From: Paraburkholderia sp. IMGN_8
GTDB taxonomy: Bacteria; Pseudomonadota; Gammaproteobacteria; Burkholderiales; Burkholderiaceae
Assembly: GCF_038050405.1 (NCBI RefSeq)
Contig: NZ_CP150900.1
Location: 4,030,001 to 4,094,000, forward strand
Direction of reading: 5' to 3'
DNA length: 64,000 nt
This document shows positions 56,687 to 64,000 of the stretch, in pieces. Position numbers and translations under genes: made by a program. The stretch's first letter is position 1; every line of letters starts with the position of its first letter. The notes under the pieces are model-generated. The model did no database searches. It was not told the DNA's origin and was given only the letters and a program-made list of their open reading frames with translations.

Positions 56687-56757
56687 CGTCCGGGATTCCG
56701 GAAATCCGGACGCGGGGCGTCGGGGAATCCGGAATCCATACAGGCGGCGAATCCGGG
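56687..56757. promoter_or_regulatory. Palindrome and repeats upstream of dctA (candidate DctD sites)
   Basis: A 26-base palindrome (56687-56712, 11 of 13 pairs; left arm CGTCCGGGATTCC) lies 62 bases upstream of the -24 box. It is followed by tandem GGAATCC (56724-56737) and GAATCCGGG (56749-56757). The placement and the repeated GGAATCC/ATCCGG core are what DctD upstream activating sequences should look like. The same gap, 56421-56827, has no gene. Confidence 0.65.
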
Positions 56758-56827
56758 AAAACCCTGATGGCTTTTCAGCAGCGCCCGTCGCTCGAGAAGA
56801 GCGCCGTTTGCTGGTGTTTGCAGATTC

Positions 56828-57898
56828 TTATGCGCCGCCTTCTTCGAGCACCAGCAGGTTCTCGTGCGAGAAACCCAGCGACACCGGCTGACCCCGTTCC
56901 GGCAAGCCGCGATTCGGGTCGTTGAACACGTCGAGCGAAACGACCGCGTCCTTCACGCGTGCTCGGATGCGCACCACGGCGCCGAGGAAATTGACCTCTT
57001 CGACGGTTGCATTCAGCGTGTTGCGGCCGGGCGCGGCCGGCTCTAGCACGATCGCCTCGGGCCGCAGCGCGAGCAGACGCTTTTTGCCGGCGTCGTCCGG
57101 CGGCAGTTCCTGCGTGGTCGTCAGCTCCTGGCCGTCGACGGCCATCTTGCCGGTGGCCGGATCCACGACGTGTCCCGCCAGGATGTTCAGCGTGCCGACG
57201 AACGAAGCAACAAAGCGCGTACGCGGATAGTTATAGATCTCCGAAGGCGAGCCGATCTGTTCGACGCGGCCTTCGTTCATCACGACGATGCGGTCGGAAA
57301 TCGACAGCGCCTCTTCCTGATCGTGCGTGACGAAAATCGATGTGATGCCGAGTTCGCGCTGCAGCGCGCGAATGTCCTGCCGCAGCGAAATGCGGATCTT
57401 CGCGTCGAGCGCGGAGAGCGGCTCGTCGAGCAGCAGCACTTGCGGCTTGCCGGCCAGCGCGCGCGCCAATGCCACGCGCTGCTGCTGACCGCCCGACAAT
57501 TGCCATGGATAACGCTCGCCGAGATGCGGCAGCTTGATCAGCTGCAGCATTTCTTCGACGCGCTTTTTGATCTCCGCCTGCGGACGATGCGTGATCTTCA
57601 GCCCGAAGCCGATGTTGTCGGCCACCGTCATGTTCGGGAACAGCGCATACGACTGAAACACCATGCCGACCTTGCGCTGCCGCGTACGCAGATGCGTGAC
57701 GTCCTTGTTGTCCAACCGGATGATGCCGCGCGTCGGCGTTTCGAAGCCGGCGATCATCCGCAATACTGTGGTCTTGCCGCAACCGGACGGTCCGAGAAAG
57801 GTGATGAACTCGCCGCGTTCGATCTTCATGTCGAAGTGATGCAGCGCCGTGTTCGCCCCGAACGACTTATGCAGATTTTCGATCTCAAGAAAAGCCAT
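56828..57898 (-). CDS. ABC transporter ATP-binding protein
   Basis: The 356-residue ATPase is of the PotA/FbpC/UgpC branch, with Walker A FLGPSGCGKTTVLRM, signature WQLSGGQQQRVALARAL, Walker B VLLLDEPLSALD and a C-terminal TOBE domain (LALRPEAIVLEP, VSLGFSHENLLVL). It energises the two permeases encoded upstream. It is the last gene of the minus-strand run ugpQ, binding protein, permease 1, permease 2, ATPase. Confidence 0.93.
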   Translation of the reverse strand: MAFLEIENLHKSFGANTALHHFDMKIERGEFITFLGPSGCGKTTVLRMIAGFETPTRGIIRLDNKDVTHLRTRQRKVGMVFQSYALFPNMTVADNIGFGLKITHRPQAEIKKRVEEMLQLIKLPHLGERYPWQLSGGQQQRVALARALAGKPQVLLLDEPLSALDAKIRISLRQDIRALQRELGITSIFVTHDQEEALSISDRIVVMNEGRVEQIGSPSEIYNYPRTRFVASFVGTLNILAGHVVDPATGKMAVDGQELTTTQELPPDDAGKKRLLALRPEAIVLEPAAPGRNTLNATVEEVNFLGAVVRIRARVKDAVVSLDVFNDPNRGLPERGQPVSLGFSHENLLVLEEGGA

Positions 57899-57917
57899 GA
57901 TTCGCTGCCTCAGTCCG

Positions 57918-58709
57918 TCAAATTTTCTGGCCGCTAAGCGCGCGGGCCGAGCCGAATACCTGGATCAAACCCATCGATGCCCACGTAATCACGAACGCGA
58001 TGATCGCGAGCGCCGACGGCTCATACGCGCGGTTCGCGCCGATCAATTGCAGATACGGTCCGAACGCGGGCCGGTCGAGCAGACTCGCCAGCGTGAACTC
58101 GCCGATCACCACGGCAAAGGTAAGAAACGCGCCGGACAGAATGCCGGAGCGGATATTCGGAAAAATCACCTTGAAGAGAATCGTCGGCCAGTTCGCACCG
58201 AGACACTCCGCGGCCTCGGTCAGCGAACGCACGTCGACCGCGCGCAAACCGGCATCCACCGCGCGGTACATGTACGGCAGCGATAACGTCACGTAGCCGA
58301 GCACCAGCAATAAGTCGGTCGCGCGTTCGTTGCTGGTGAGCGGCAGAATCGAACTGCTGTTATAGATGCGCAGATACCCGAACACGATCACGATCGCCGG
58401 AACCACCAGCGGCAACAGCGTGATGAACTCGACCACCGGGCGCAGCTTCGGCAGCCGCAATTGCACCCAGTATGCGGTCGGCACCACCAGCAGCACGCCG
58501 ACGATGATCGTCAGCACCGCCATCAGGATCGAATAGCCGAACGAGGCCTGAAACCGCGGATCGGCCAGCACGACGCTGTACGCCTCGAAGCTATACGCGC
58601 CGCGCTTCATCCGCAGGCTGAATTCGAACGTCGCGATCAACGGAATCAGGAAGTACAGCGAACCGACGATCATTGCGGTCCACGCGCCCACACGCGATTG
58701 GCTTTTCAT
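57918..58709 (-). CDS. ABC transporter permease 2
   Basis: The 263-residue inner-membrane permease starts MKSQSRVGAWTAMIVGSLYF, has six predicted helices and the ATPase-contact loop EAAECLGANWPTILFKVIFP. It overlaps permease 1 by an ATGA, so the two are coupled. It belongs to the class found in putrescine, iron and phosphonate importers. It is the second half of the heterodimeric channel. Confidence 0.92.
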   Translation of the reverse strand: MKSQSRVGAWTAMIVGSLYFLIPLIATFEFSLRMKRGAYSFEAYSVVLADPRFQASFGYSILMAVLTIIVGVLLVVPTAYWVQLRLPKLRPVVEFITLLPLVVPAIVIVFGYLRIYNSSSILPLTSNERATDLLLVLGYVTLSLPYMYRAVDAGLRAVDVRSLTEAAECLGANWPTILFKVIFPNIRSGILSGAFLTFAVVIGEFTLASLLDRPAFGPYLQLIGANRAYEPSALAIIAFVITWASMGLIQVFGSARALSGQKI

Positions 58710-59644
58710 CGACGCCCCCTTTCCGCGCGTGAACGCAACCAGATATAGCCGCCGTTCGACAGTCCGGTCACGAGAACCATGCCGAGCGCGAGCGCGTAGC
58801 CGAGGTTCTGGTTGTGCATCACGTCGCCGCGAATCTGCGCGTACAGCAGGATCGTGACGATGTTCAACGAACTGCCGGTCAGCGCATAAGCGGTGGCGAC
58901 CGCGCCGAACGAATTGGCGAACAGCAGCAAGGTGGCGCCGAGCACGCTCGGCCACAGCACCGGCAACGCAACGTAGCGCCAGTATTGATACGACGTGCCA
59001 CCGAGACAGTCGCAGGCTTCGCGCCATTCGCGCTTCAGGCCGTCGAGCGCGGGCGTGACGATCAGCACCATTAACGGAATCTGGAAGTACAGGTAGGTCA
59101 GTGTCAAACCGGAGAAGCTCAACACGCTGAAGCCCGTCGAATACAGATTGAAGCCGAGGTATTTCTTCAGCAGCACGGTGACGAGACCGACGCGCCCCAA
59201 TGTGCAGATGAAGGCGAACGCGAGCGGCACGCCGGCAAAATTCGACGCGACGCCGGAGAACGTCATCAAGGTCGGACGAATCCAGCCGGGCAGTTTGCCT
59301 TGCACCGCCGCCCACGCGAGCAGCGAACCGATCACCGCGCCGCCGAGCGCGGAAGCGGCGCTCACCTTGAAGCTGATCCAGTAAGCGTCGAGTATGCCCG
59401 GCTGGAGCAGGTCGCGAAAATTGGCGAGCGTGAAGTGGCCTTGCGAATCCTGAAATGCGCCGACCATCAGAAAGCCGGTCGGCAAAATCAGGAACAACAG
59501 CGCGAAGGTAAAGAACGGCACCACGCCGATCCAGTTCAGGAACTGCGACGCGCGGCCCGGACCGTCGACGCGAGGCGTTGGCGTGGGCACAGGCGGAACC
59601 AGCAATTCCGGCTGCACCGATCCAGCATCCGATGAAGCGCTCAT
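58706..59644 (-). CDS. ABC transporter permease 1
   Basis: The 312-residue permease has a Pro-rich cytosolic N-terminus, six helices and the coupling loop EACDCLGGTSYQYWRYVALP. After the first helix it has a periplasmic stretch with FQDSQGHFTLANFRDLLQPG. It pairs with permease 2, four-base overlap. The gap to the binding-protein gene upstream holds a perfect 12-bp hairpin. Confidence 0.92.
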   Translation of the reverse strand: MSASSDAGSVQPELLVPPVPTPTPRVDGPGRASQFLNWIGVVPFFTFALLFLILPTGFLMVGAFQDSQGHFTLANFRDLLQPGILDAYWISFKVSAASALGGAVIGSLLAWAAVQGKLPGWIRPTLMTFSGVASNFAGVPLAFAFICTLGRVGLVTVLLKKYLGFNLYSTGFSVLSFSGLTLTYLYFQIPLMVLIVTPALDGLKREWREACDCLGGTSYQYWRYVALPVLWPSVLGATLLLFANSFGAVATAYALTGSSLNIVTILLYAQIRGDVMHNQNLGYALALGMVLVTGLSNGGYIWLRSRAERGRR

Positions 59645-59675
59645 GGCTTACCCTTAGGCAATCTGGCTAACGCCG

Positions 59676-59704
59676 GGCGCGCCGCTCAACTGGAGCGGCG
59701 CGCC
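59676..59704 (-). terminator. Perfect 12-bp hairpin between binding-protein and permease genes
   Basis: GGCGCGCCGCTC (59676-59687) pairs with 59693-59704 around a 5-base loop. No T-run follows. Such intergenic stems commonly protect the upstream binding-protein message or reduce read-through, so more binding protein than permease is made. Confidence 0.65.
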
Positions 59705-59748
59705 GCCGGCAAAACTGCACGCTGCGCTTTGAAGTAGCGTTGCCTCGC

Positions 59749-60861
59749 TTACTTCACGTTCGCGCCGACCGCTTCGTCCCAATGCTTCGTGATGGTGTCC
59801 TTGTAGGCGTCCTGTTGGGACAGCGTCGGGAACACCACATTCTTGTAGGCCGTAGGCGGCGGCAGTTTGTCGAGCAGCGCTTGCGGGACCTTCTTCGCCG
59901 CGACCATTTCGTTATAGCGCATCGGGTGGCAATAGCCGGTCAGCCAGCCGATCTGGCCTTCGTCCGAATACAGATATTCCATCCACAGCTTGGCCGCGTT
60001 CGGATGCGGCGCATAGGCGCTGATCGCCTGCACGTAGACACCGGCGACGACGCCCGTTTTCGGAATCACCACCTGCACCTTCGGATTGCCCTTCAGCGTA
60101 TCGCGGTCAGCCAGTGCGTTGTAGTCCCAGCGCACGACGATCGGCGTGGTGCCCTGCGCGAGCGACGCGGCCTTGCCGATGACCGGCACGAAGTTGCCGC
60201 TCTTGTTCAGATCGGCAAAGAATTTGAGGCCGGCTTTGTCGGCGTTGCTCACATCGCCCTTGCTCTGAGAGAGGCCCGCGGCGAACACGCCCTGGATCGC
60301 CTGGTTGGCCGAGCGCGGGTCGCCTGCCAGCGATACGGCGTTCTTATAGTCTGACTTGAGCAGATCGCTCCAGTCGGCCGGCACCTTGTCGATCATGTCG
60401 GCATTCACTTCAAAAGACAGCACGCCGTAGTAATCGCCGTACCAGTAGCCGTCGGCATCTTTCGAGTCATTGGGAATCGACTTCCACGTCGCAACCTTGT
60501 ACGGCTGCAGCAGACCTGCCGCCTTCGCGCTCGGACCGAAAGACAAACCCACGTCGATCACGTCAGGCGCTTGCGGACCTTTATTGCCCTTGTTCGCCTT
60601 GATGGCTTCGATTTCGTCGCCCGAACCCGCATCCGGATTCAGCTCGTTAACCTTGATGCCGTATTTCTTCTGAAAGCCGGCGACCAGCTGACCGTAGTTG
60701 CACCAGTCGTGCGGCAAGGCGATCACGGTCAGTTGACCTTCCTGCTTGGCAGCTGCGATCAGTGTGTCGAGCGGCGCGGCCGAAGCGCTGCTCACGCCGG
60801 CTGCGGCAACACCCGCAGCGGCCGACATCGAAAGTAAACGTGCTAACGCGGTGCGGTTCAT
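59749..60861 (-). CDS. ABC transporter periplasmic binding protein (possible phosphodiester or glycerophosphate ligand)
   Basis: A 370-residue protein with a signal peptide (about 28 residues, SASAAP) and a two-lobed periplasmic fold. It has LTVIALPHDWCNYGQLV, GFQKKYGIKVNELNPDAGSGDEIEAIKANKG, VDVGLSFGPSAKAAG-like runs, PIVVRWDYNAL, and two Cys (HDWCNY, TGYCHP) that may pair. It is most like the family 1 polyamine/iron/phosphonate binding proteins. The substrate is inferred from the adjacent phosphodiesterase and GlpR-type regulator. Start ATG 60861. A hairpin follows it. Confidence 0.85.
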   Translation of the reverse strand: MNRTALARLLSMSAAAGVAAAGVSSASAAPLDTLIAAAKQEGQLTVIALPHDWCNYGQLVAGFQKKYGIKVNELNPDAGSGDEIEAIKANKGNKGPQAPDVIDVGLSFGPSAKAAGLLQPYKVATWKSIPNDSKDADGYWYGDYYGVLSFEVNADMIDKVPADWSDLLKSDYKNAVSLAGDPRSANQAIQGVFAAGLSQSKGDVSNADKAGLKFFADLNKSGNFVPVIGKAASLAQGTTPIVVRWDYNALADRDTLKGNPKVQVVIPKTGVVAGVYVQAISAYAPHPNAAKLWMEYLYSDEGQIGWLTGYCHPMRYNEMVAAKKVPQALLDKLPPPTAYKNVVFPTLSQQDAYKDTITKHWDEAVGANVK

Positions 60862-60958
60862 AGTCTTCCCCATCCTCTGCCGAAATTGCTACGTTTGGAA
60901 AATTTCTAATTCGAGTTCTGTGAGCGCGCGCTTGTGCTCCTGCTCGCTCGCCCCATGC

Positions 60959-61744
60959 TCAGCCCGGGTTCGCCGGTGCGGACAACATGTCGTGTTCCAG
61001 TCTATCGATGCGATCGGTACAAATCATGTCGACGCCCCACTGCGCGAGCAACCGCGCGCGCTTCGGGTCGTTCACCGTGTAGACCAGCACGCGCAATCCG
61101 GCCGCATGGATCTCGGCGACCAACGGTTCGGTCAGATGCCGGTGACTCGCGTGCAACGACACGCAGTCCAGTTCACGCACGATGCGCAGCCAGTCCGCCG
61201 GCACCTCCTCGAACAGCATGCCGCGCCGCAATGAAGGCGCCGCATCGCGCGCAGCGGCTAGCGCATCGAACGAAAACGATGAAAGCAGTGGCGGCGTCTG
61301 CGCTTGCCAAAGCGTCAGCGCGCCGCTTGCCACCAGACGCCCGGTGACCTCGTCGCGGCCCGGACACGGTTTGATTTCGATGTTTGCGGCGATGCCGTCG
61401 CGCGCACAACGCTCGGCCGCTTCGGCGAGCGTCGGCAGGCGCGTGCCCGCGAATTGCGGCCCGTACCAGCCGCCCGCGTCGAGCCCAGCCAGTGAGTGCC
61501 ACGTATGTTCTGCCGCGGCGCCGTGGCCGTTGGTGGTGCGCTCCAGCGTGTCGTCATGCAACAGAAAGAGCTGGTTGTCGGCGGAGAGCTTGGCGTCGAA
61601 TTCAACCATCCGGTAGCCGTAGCGTACGCACGCGTCGAAACCGGCGAGCGTGTTCTCCGGCGCCAGCGTGCCGCCGCAGCGATGCGCGATCAGCCTCGGA
61701 TACGGCCAGTCTGCGGATATAGCGCGATTAATCCCGTTTCCCAC
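60959..61744 (-). CDS. ugpQ: Glycerophosphodiester phosphodiesterase
   Basis: UgpQ/GlpQ hydrolyses glycerophosphodiesters to glycerol-3-phosphate and an alcohol. The 261-residue enzyme has the metal-binding LIAHRCGGTLAPENTLAGF (catalytic His in AHR) and EFDAKLSADNQLFLLHDDTLERTT, then EIKP and the C-terminal GVDMICTDRID. No signal peptide is seen, so it is cytosolic like UgpQ. It is the first gene on the minus strand, 97 bases ahead of the binding-protein gene. Start GTG 61744. Confidence 0.92.
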   Translation of the reverse strand: MGNGINRAISADWPYPRLIAHRCGGTLAPENTLAGFDACVRYGYRMVEFDAKLSADNQLFLLHDDTLERTTNGHGAAAEHTWHSLAGLDAGGWYGPQFAGTRLPTLAEAAERCARDGIAANIEIKPCPGRDEVTGRLVASGALTLWQAQTPPLLSSFSFDALAAARDAAPSLRRGMLFEEVPADWLRIVRELDCVSLHASHRHLTEPLVAEIHAAGLRVLVYTVNDPKRARLLAQWGVDMICTDRIDRLEHDMLSAPANPG

Positions 61745-62299
61745 GTCTCGTTACCTTCATGATAGAGCGCGTTAATTTGCTCTCGACACGCTTTTAACTG
61801 CCACGACCGCCATAACGAACGCCGTTTCGTGCAGCCCTCACTCTCGAGCCCCGCGCGTAGTATCGCGCTAACGGGTGACGTTGCGATAGCCGGCTGCACG
61901 ACCAATACTTCAATGGCGCCGGCACCCGCACTCATCGTCAGGATGACGAACCGTACAGCGTTCCAGCAACGCCACGCGCAGCGGCGAATCGTTCGTCCGA
62001 GGAATGCCACGATCCATTATGGCAACGAGGGCGGGTCAATCAAATTGCCAAAAAACGCCGCAAAATGCTCGAAACAGGACATTTCAGTTCCCTCTCGAAC
62101 ATTTCGTGTTCGAAACAGGCGCGGGTGTCCGATCTGCGAAGGCTAAGATTAAATACACAAATTTGCAAGCTACCAAAAAAATACAACACAATTCGGCTAA
62201 AGTAGTACGCTTGACATCGTCCAGTCACACATCCGTGTCAACGATGTTGTAGTTAAAACAAAGCCATGTGAACGCGCGTTCGCATCCAAGGAAAAATGC
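61745..62299. promoter_or_regulatory. Divergent ugpQ / glpR control region
   Basis: No gene fits in these 555 bases. The half nearest ugpQ shows nothing clear. The half nearest glpR is AT-rich for this genome and carries the operator-like repeats at 62069-62119 plus TTGACA (62211-62216) / TGTCAA (62236-62241) and ACATCGT (62214-62220) / ACGATGT (62241-62247). I cannot assign -10 boxes with confidence. Confidence 0.45.
62069..62119. promoter_or_regulatory. Candidate GlpR-type operators
   Basis: TCGAACA (62095-62101) and TGTTCGA (62107-62113) form a perfect 7-bp palindrome with a 5-base centre, close to the TGTTCG/CGAACA core of E. coli GlpR sites. TCGAAACAGG occurs twice, at 62069-62078 and 62110-62119, 41 bases apart, about four helical turns. 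Confidence 0.6.
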
Positions 62300-63070
62300 A
62301 TGTGGCAGGAAGACCGTCATCAGAGAATTCGCGCGTTGCTGTCGACGCTTCAACGCGTGTCGACCGAACGCATCATGGCGGACCTCGGCGTGTCGCGCGA
62401 AACAGTGCGGCGCGACCTGCTCGATCTGGAAGCACTCGGTGAGTTGCGGCGCGTGCACGGCGGCGCGATCAAACCTGCGAACGAAGCGCCGATCGCCGAG
62501 CGTGCGCACATGCGCGTCAAATCGAAGACAGCGATCGCCAAGGCGGCCACCGGGTTGATTACCAGTGGCCAGACGCTTTTTATCGACGCAGGCACCACCA
62601 CCGCGGCGCTAGCCGAGGAGCTGGCGAAACTGGCGAACCTGACGATCGTCACCAATTCGATCGACGTCGCACTGAAAATGCGCGGCGCCGTCGAGCAAAC
62701 CGAAGCGGCCAACGAAGTCATCCTGCTGGGCGGTTCGATCAGCGATCGCGCGATGGCGACCACCGGCGCCACCACGGTGCTCGACATCCAGCGCTATCGT
62801 GCGGACATGGCGCTGCTCTCGCCGGTAGGAATCGATCACCGGCACGGCGCGACCAACTACGATCACGGCGAAACCGAAGTGGCGCGCGCCATGGTCGCCA
62901 ACGCGGACCGCGTCGTGATCCTCGCCGACTACAGCAAGATCGGCCAACGCAGCCGGATTTCGTACTGTCCGGTCGATCGCATAGATGTGCTGATCACCAA
63001 CAAAAGGGCGACCGAAGCCGCAGACTTCACATCGCTGAAGAGGAAGCTGGAAGAGATCGTTCTGGCTTAG
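62300..63070 (+). CDS. glpR: DeoR/GlpR family transcriptional regulator
   Basis: The 256-residue repressor has an N-terminal DeoR helix-turn-helix (IRALLSTLQRVSTERIMADLGVSRETVRRDLLDLEALG) and a C-terminal ISOCOT-fold sensor with FIDAGTTTAALAEEL, NSIDVALKMR, LLGGSISDRAMATTG and VVILADYSKIGQRS. These proteins sense phosphorylated sugars or glycerol-3-phosphate, which matches the product of UgpQ next door. Start ATG 62300 behind AAGGA. Divergent from the ugpQ-ABC operon. Confidence 0.9.
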   Translation: MWQEDRHQRIRALLSTLQRVSTERIMADLGVSRETVRRDLLDLEALGELRRVHGGAIKPANEAPIAERAHMRVKSKTAIAKAATGLITSGQTLFIDAGTTTAALAEELAKLANLTIVTNSIDVALKMRGAVEQTEAANEVILLGGSISDRAMATTGATTVLDIQRYRADMALLSPVGIDHRHGATNYDHGETEVARAMVANADRVVILADYSKIGQRSRISYCPVDRIDVLITNKRATEAADFTSLKRKLEEIVLA

Positions 63071-63136
63071 TGCTTCGTGTAAGTTGCGTGTGGTTTGCTC
63101 ATAAACGGCGCTTGCGACCCATAGCCGGGTAGCCGC

Positions 63137-64000
63137 CTATTCCTTCACGTGCATCGTGTCGAGCACGCGTTTGCGCAAGCGCGTGTCGCGCAACGCGCCG
63201 GCTGCGTCGAGTACCGGATAGGCCGTCGCGCAGAACAGCGAATTGAGCCGCTTCATGTCGCTGATCAAATCCAGATGCAGCGCGCTGGTCTCGATGCTGC
63301 GCAAGCTTTGCCCCGCGAGCCGGTCCAGATGCTTGTATGAATACGCGCGCTCCAGATCGCGAAAACGTTCCTTCTCCGCCAGCAAGCGCTCCGCGCAACG
63401 CAGATCGTTGTTCAGAAACACGGATAGCCCGAGTTGCAGATTGGCGGCAAGACGCGTCTGCAAATCGTCCAGTTCGCCGAGCCCTTCCTCGGAGAACGAC
63501 AAACGATGCGCGATCTTCTTCTCCTCGATATCGCTCACGATCCGCTCGATGATGTCGCCCGCATGCTCCAGGTTGATCGTCAGCGAAATGATGTCGGTCC
63601 AGCGGCGGCTATCGGCCTCGTCGAGCTGCTCGCGGGAGATGAGAGTGAGATAGGCTTTGACCGCGGCGTAGAGTTCGTCCACGTCGTCGTCCATGCGGAC
63701 TGTTTCGCGCGCTGTGTCCAGATTGTTGTGATGGATCAGCTCCGCGACGTTGTTGAGCATGGCGCTCACGATGTCACCGATGCGCAGCACCTCGCGCGCG
63801 GCATGCGCGAGCGCGAGAGTCGGCGTGGAAAGTGCGGCGGCATCCAGATGCAGCGGCCGCAGTTCGCCGTTCGGCTGCGGCCGGTCCGGCAACATGCGCG
63901 TGCAAATGCGCGCCACCGGATCGATCAGCGACAGGCACGCACAGCAACGCAGCGTGTTGTAGATCAGGTGAAAGCCGACCACCGCTTCGCGCGGATTCGC
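63137..64000 (-). CDS. Na/Pi cotransporter family protein, C-terminal part (5' end outside window)
   Basis: The frame is open to the right edge, so the N-terminus lies outside. The visible 287 residues begin with the end of the membrane part (NPREAVVGFHLIYNTLRCCACL). A PhoU-like helical domain follows (NVAELIHHNNLDTARETVRMDDDVDEL, ISLTINLEHAGDIIERIVSDIEEKK, ending RDTRLRKRVLDTMHVKE). This is the NptA-like phosphate cotransporter with a C-terminal PhoU domain. It fits a phosphate theme with the glycerophosphodiester genes, though it lies on its own transcript. Confidence 0.85.
   Translation of the reverse strand, partial: ANPREAVVGFHLIYNTLRCCACLSLIDPVARICTRMLPDRPQPNGELRPLHLDAAALSTPTLALAHAAREVLRIGDIVSAMLNNVAELIHHNNLDTARETVRMDDDVDELYAAVKAYLTLISREQLDEADSRRWTDIISLTINLEHAGDIIERIVSDIEEKKIAHRLSFSEEGLGELDDLQTRLAANLQLGLSVFLNNDLRCAERLLAEKERFRDLERAYSYKHLDRLAGQSLRSIETSALHLDLISDMKRLNSLFCATAYPVLDAAGALRDTRLRKRVLDTMHVKE

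Noticed and set aside
57918..59315. A longer start for permease 2, giving 465 residues
   Set aside because: The extra residues are Arg-rich shadow of permease 1; ATG 58709 with the ATGA overlap gives a standard permease.

Overview
The window looks like the larger chromosome of a Burkholderiaceae member, most likely Paraburkholderia or Burkholderia. The evidence is high GC with strong third-position bias, beta-proteobacterial gene neighbourhoods (gshA-gshB-EIIA(Man)-ptsH-ptsI, cta genes with DUF2244, DUF2970 and DUF2909, cydP-cydA-cydB-cydX, dctA-dctB-dctD), and a nag locus with a fused EIIA-HPr-EI protein. I saw no rRNA, tRNA, CRISPR array, prophage or insertion sequence. This is mainly core chromosome, and the novelty lies in regulation, domain fusions and one truncated gene.

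Layout. 1-2129: the 3' end of a ybiB/trpD2-like gene, then a leucine attenuator leader and a leuA that is open only through the catalytic barrel. 2241-4532: an NTF2-like protein, the lipid A deacylase PagL, and rpoH behind a perfect CIRCE operator. 4867-8028: cydP-cydA-cydB-cydX (cytochrome bd oxidase). 8146-15561 (minus): nagR-nagA-SIS deaminase-ptsP-nagE, a self-contained N-acetylglucosamine PTS operon with a strong promoter overlapped by a palindromic operator. 15937-20040: a MarR-GNAT fusion, an orphan MetQ, a chemoreceptor and a YciI protein.

20107-30666 is the aa3 cytochrome c oxidase island. One minus-strand run carries DUF2244, ctaC, ctaD, a small assembly protein, ctaG, DUF2970 and ctaE. 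A second carries SURF1, a SCO-like protein, ctaA, ctaB and SCO. A plus-strand DUF2909 gene sits between them. CtaC is a triple fusion of COX2, cytochrome c and an OmpA-like domain. 30959-39919 is housekeeping: a BioC-like methyltransferase, comF, trmL, a macro-domain protein, gpsA, secB, grxC, a rhodanese, gpmA, an S41 protease and moeB. 39972-45468 is the regulatory PTS (ptsI, ptsH, EIIA-Man) plus glutathione synthesis (gshB, gshA). 45700-47600 is glnK-amtB behind a sigma-54 promoter. 47997-51654 holds ubiK, comM, a probable lipoprotein and a TlpA thioredoxin.

51730-56420 is dctA-dctB-dctD, with a sigma-54 promoter and palindromic upstream sites ahead of dctA. 56828-63070 is an ABC importer with a glycerophosphodiester phosphodiesterase and a divergent GlpR-type regulator, most simply read as glycerophosphodiester uptake and use. 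The window ends inside a Na/Pi cotransporter gene. The more unusual items are the truncated leuA behind an intact leader, the CtaC-OmpA fusion, the cysteine-less second EIIB domain of NagE, the terminator between ptsH and ptsI, the perfect hairpin after the ABC binding-protein gene, and a pair of inverted DnaA-box-like sites after comM.
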